Shown piece after piece: positions 61,959-64,000 of a DNA stretch of 64,000 nt. The notes beneath the pieces are model-generated. The model had not been told where the DNA came from and searched no databases. It saw nothing but the letters and a program-made list of their open reading frames with translations. The stretch covers positions 2,790,001 through 2,854,000 of the forward strand of contig NC_085124.1 in NCBI RefSeq assembly GCF_030269925.1. Reading direction: 5' to 3'. The DNA is from Bombyx mori (taxonomy: Eukaryota; Arthropoda; Insecta; Lepidoptera; Bombycidae). The first letter of the stretch is position 1. Each line of letters opens with the position of its first letter. The translations under genes and the position numbers were made by a program.

Positions 61959-63225
61959 TGTCGCAGGCAATTTGTATGATTCCGCCGTTTACAAACGGCG
62001 TCGTCATTATAAAAACGCTCGCCGTTATGTAAAATGCCGAAGGCAAAATGTATATTGCCGTGTCACTTTATAATATGCCACAACATAACATCGACAATTC
62101 AAACACCGTTTTCATAATGCCGCGGCAAATTGAAGTATTTAGTTCATTTTTTTACCACGCGCGCCACTGTTGATCAAAACAATAACAATGGCGTCATTTT
62201 GTGTCTCAAAAAATAACTGAAAACTGCAAATATTTCGTGTGGAGAAGACATTTTAGAAAATAATTCTGATTTTAAAGCTTTATATTATAGTGAATTAAAA
62301 AAATTATACAATTCTCAAACGGAAGCTGTAAAAAAGCTTTGGACAAATAGTAAAATTTTTGAGGTTATCCGGCACCTAAAAAATGCTAAGGTGGCCACAG
62401 AATCTGGTTCCCGGAGGACTCCTACAGGTCAAAAAAATACGAGGTTATGAGCATCAGTGAATTGGACTACCTTATTTAAAAAGGAATAGCCTTGGCAGTC
62501 CAACCGTTCGTGTAATACCGTTAGAAGATTATTACGATGTATTGTTAGAGATTCATAGAAGTTACGGACACGGTGGTCGAGACAAAATTCAGTATCAAAT
62601 GAAGGGTAGATTTACTATTGAGAGAAAAGCGATCGATTTATTCGTATCGTTATGTCAATTTATCTGCTTTGTAACTTAAATATTATAATGCCTTGGTGTT
62701 TTTTAGTCATGAAATGGGACATGCGCAAATAAGTAATATACATTTTTATTGTTACTTTTTATTTAAAAATAAATCAAGAAACGTTTATTTTTTAAATAAT
62801 CTTCAGTTACTAATTTAGGGAAATATCTTCTAAGAATGATGAATACTTCAGACTACAAAATATGATTTTACATAAATGACCTGTTTGTTTTTATTTGAAA
62901 GTGTCATATTATCCTTAGAAGTTTTATTATTGTCATTTAAATTTTGTTTTGTTATTTAAATATTTTAACTAGGCAAATACTTCAAGAGAATCAAAGCACA
63001 TCATTTAGTCTTACTTGAAATCTTCATTAGTACTTGATTGCGGAAATAAAGTCTGATTATTATAAACTACATTTTATTATGGTCACCCTAAAACTACAAC
63101 CAGTGTCGAAATTATAACAATTGAACGAGTTATCATTTTGCCTTCGGCATTTTACATAACGGCGAGCGTTTTTATAATGACGACGCCGTTTGCAAACGGC
63201 AGAATCATACAAATTGCCTGCGACA
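61959..63225. mobile_element. Ginger-like DNA transposon remnant
   Basis: 1,267 bp with terminal inverted repeats of about 95 bp (TGTCGCAGGCAATTTGTATG, then CGCCGTTT-x-CAAACGGC, then AAAAACGCTCGCCG). TGTCG fits the TGTNR start of Ginger elements, and TATA on both sides fits their 4-bp duplication. The interior encodes a decayed KRBA2/integrase-like protein (62240-62680). Confidence 0.75.
62240..62680 (+). pseudogene. Decayed KRBA2/Ginger integrase N-terminal region
   Basis: Pieces in different frames: DFKALYYSELKKLYNSQTEA, then SRRTPTG; KKYEVMSISELDYLI (stop); and EDYYDVLLEIHRSYGHGGRD, KIQYQMKGRFTIERKAIDL then FVSLCQFIC. H-x3-GHGGR followed by SLC resembles the HHCC zinc-binding motif that precedes the integrase core in Ginger and the derived KRBA2 family. 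Several stops and frameshifts are present and no DDE core follows, so it is non-functional. Confidence 0.65.
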
Positions 63226-63329
63226 TATATATGAGTTAATTCGCTCGTCGAGCCCTTCGTCGCAAGCGACGGGTTCGACGAGCACGGTGACCGGTGCTTG
63301 TGGTACCTAAAAGCACTAACATTAGTTAC

Positions 63330-63563
63330 CTTTCTCGGTCAGTATATGCACTAGTCTGGTGAGCAGAGTCTCTGCTCCTCGGGGACAGTTCTCGAGCAGT
63401 TCCCTGAAGGCGGGGCGCAGCGTGGCGTCGTCCTCGTCGAACTCGTTGTCGGGCAGGTCCTTGGACACCATCGCCCGGATCGGACCCTCGATGGTTCGCA
63501 GTACAACGCGCTTCGCCTCTGCACCGGAGCTGCCGTATATCCTTGCTATTTCCATCAGTAGTC
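63330..63563 (-). CDS. SYMPK: Symplekin exon (most 5' in window)
   Basis: Acceptor GTGTTTTAG, donor GTAACT. LLMEIARIYGSSGAEAKRVV, then LRTIEGPIRAM, an acidic DLPDNEFDEDDATLRP segment, FRELLENCPRGAETLLTRLV and HILTEK. Symplekin is the scaffold joining CPSF, CstF and histone pre-mRNA cleavage factors. About 340 C-terminal residues are in this window; the N-terminal HEAT region must lie beyond 64000. Confidence 0.95.
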
Positions 63564-64000
63564 CTAAAACACACGTTCAAGTGGCAGAGATTGCAGACAG
63601 GAGCGAGCTAGTGTTGGTACGGTGACGTTGCAAGAAGTTTTTTTTTAACGGATTTATTGACCTGGTAACTAACACCTTTAGGTCAAGTCTTATTTTATGA
63701 AAACTAATCTTTTAAATATATTTTTTTTTTATATGAAAAATGATATTATGAAATGAAATGAAGCTGACTAATGCAGAAATGAAATATGGCATGAAACGAG
63801 ATGAGATGATATGGGATGAAATATCTCGGTAAAATGGTTGTCATTTACTCAGACTTTTTCAGTGGACTTTTTAGTACCATAAATGAAAAACAGTAAGATG
63901 CAAGTGGCTAAAGGCTTAGTACAACGAGCCACTTCAATATTAATGAACTTCGGAGTAAGCGCTTAACTACAAGTTATGTGATATAAAAATTCAGGCTAAT
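63564..64000. other. Symplekin intron, no feature
   Basis: AT-rich with ATGAAATGA-type purine repeats at 63735-63830. No exon or repeat was identified before the window end. Confidence 0.5.

Larger units (their letters stand above)
61783..63318 (-). mobile_element. J2-type LINE tail split by a Ginger-like element
   Basis: 61783-61954 reads from the 3' hairpin to AACTCAGTGGGCTGTGTG. 63230-63318 resumes ATGAGTTAATTCGCTCGTCG and ends CTAAAAGCAC, 10 nt before the symplekin donor at 63329. An intact tail has GGGCTGTGTCTGTGAGTTAA here. Confidence 0.88.

Overview
The window is eukaryotic, intron-rich and packed with transposons, and it reads as silkworm (Bombyx mori or a very close relative). The main evidence is at least 25 copies or fragments of a tRNA-derived SINE that I recognise as Bm1, lepidopteran-type Helitrons (TCTATACTAATATT ... 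GCTAGT ends), and jockey-clade LINEs of silkworm type. Nothing prokaryotic is present: no operons, no CRISPR.

Two protein genes and one RNA gene can be supported. (1) A molybdo-flavoenzyme gene on the + strand, an aldehyde oxidase (AOX family), runs from a start codon at 10871 to a stop at 52394. I could join 22 coding exons with consistent GT/AG borders and phases. They give 1,261 codons plus a stop, with all eight 2Fe-2S cysteines, the FAD motif, the molybdopterin motifs and the catalytic Glu, so the gene looks functional although about 38 kb of its 41.5 kb is intron filled with mobile DNA. (2) The last seven exons of symplekin, an mRNA 3'-end processing scaffold, lie on the - strand between 63563 and 53809; the 5' part is outside the window. 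The two genes converge, with about 1.4 kb between their stop codons. (3) A U2 snRNA gene (37908 to about 38095, + strand) sits inside AOX intron 10.

Layout: 1-10870 is gene-free and made of SINE, LINE-tail and Helitron fragments. 10871-18076 is AOX exon 1 and a long intron 1 holding a pogo-like element, a head-to-tail Helitron dimer and a 1.8 kb element with inverted arms of about 495 bp. 18077-29103 carries exons 2-8. 29104-35445 is intron 8, which contains a complete, apparently intact jockey-type LINE (29291-34442) between 11-bp target duplications. 35446-52394 carries exons 9-22, the U2 gene and hAT, MITE and Helitron copies. 52395-53808 is the convergent 3' spacer. 53809-63563 is symplekin, whose introns hold hAT, Bm1, Helitron, solo-LTR and Ginger-like insertions.

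The strongest leads in the hunt are: a Ginger-type DNA transposon remnant (61959-63225) with TGTCG ends, 4-bp duplications and a decayed KRBA2/integrase-like ORF; the long-inverted-repeat element at 14555-16353 with a decayed ORF of unknown class; a hAT element placed about 40 bp downstream of the U2 gene; a MITE family two of whose copies lie just upstream of AOX splice acceptors; and the shared ancestry between the abundant tail repeats and the intact LINE's ORF2 C-terminus.
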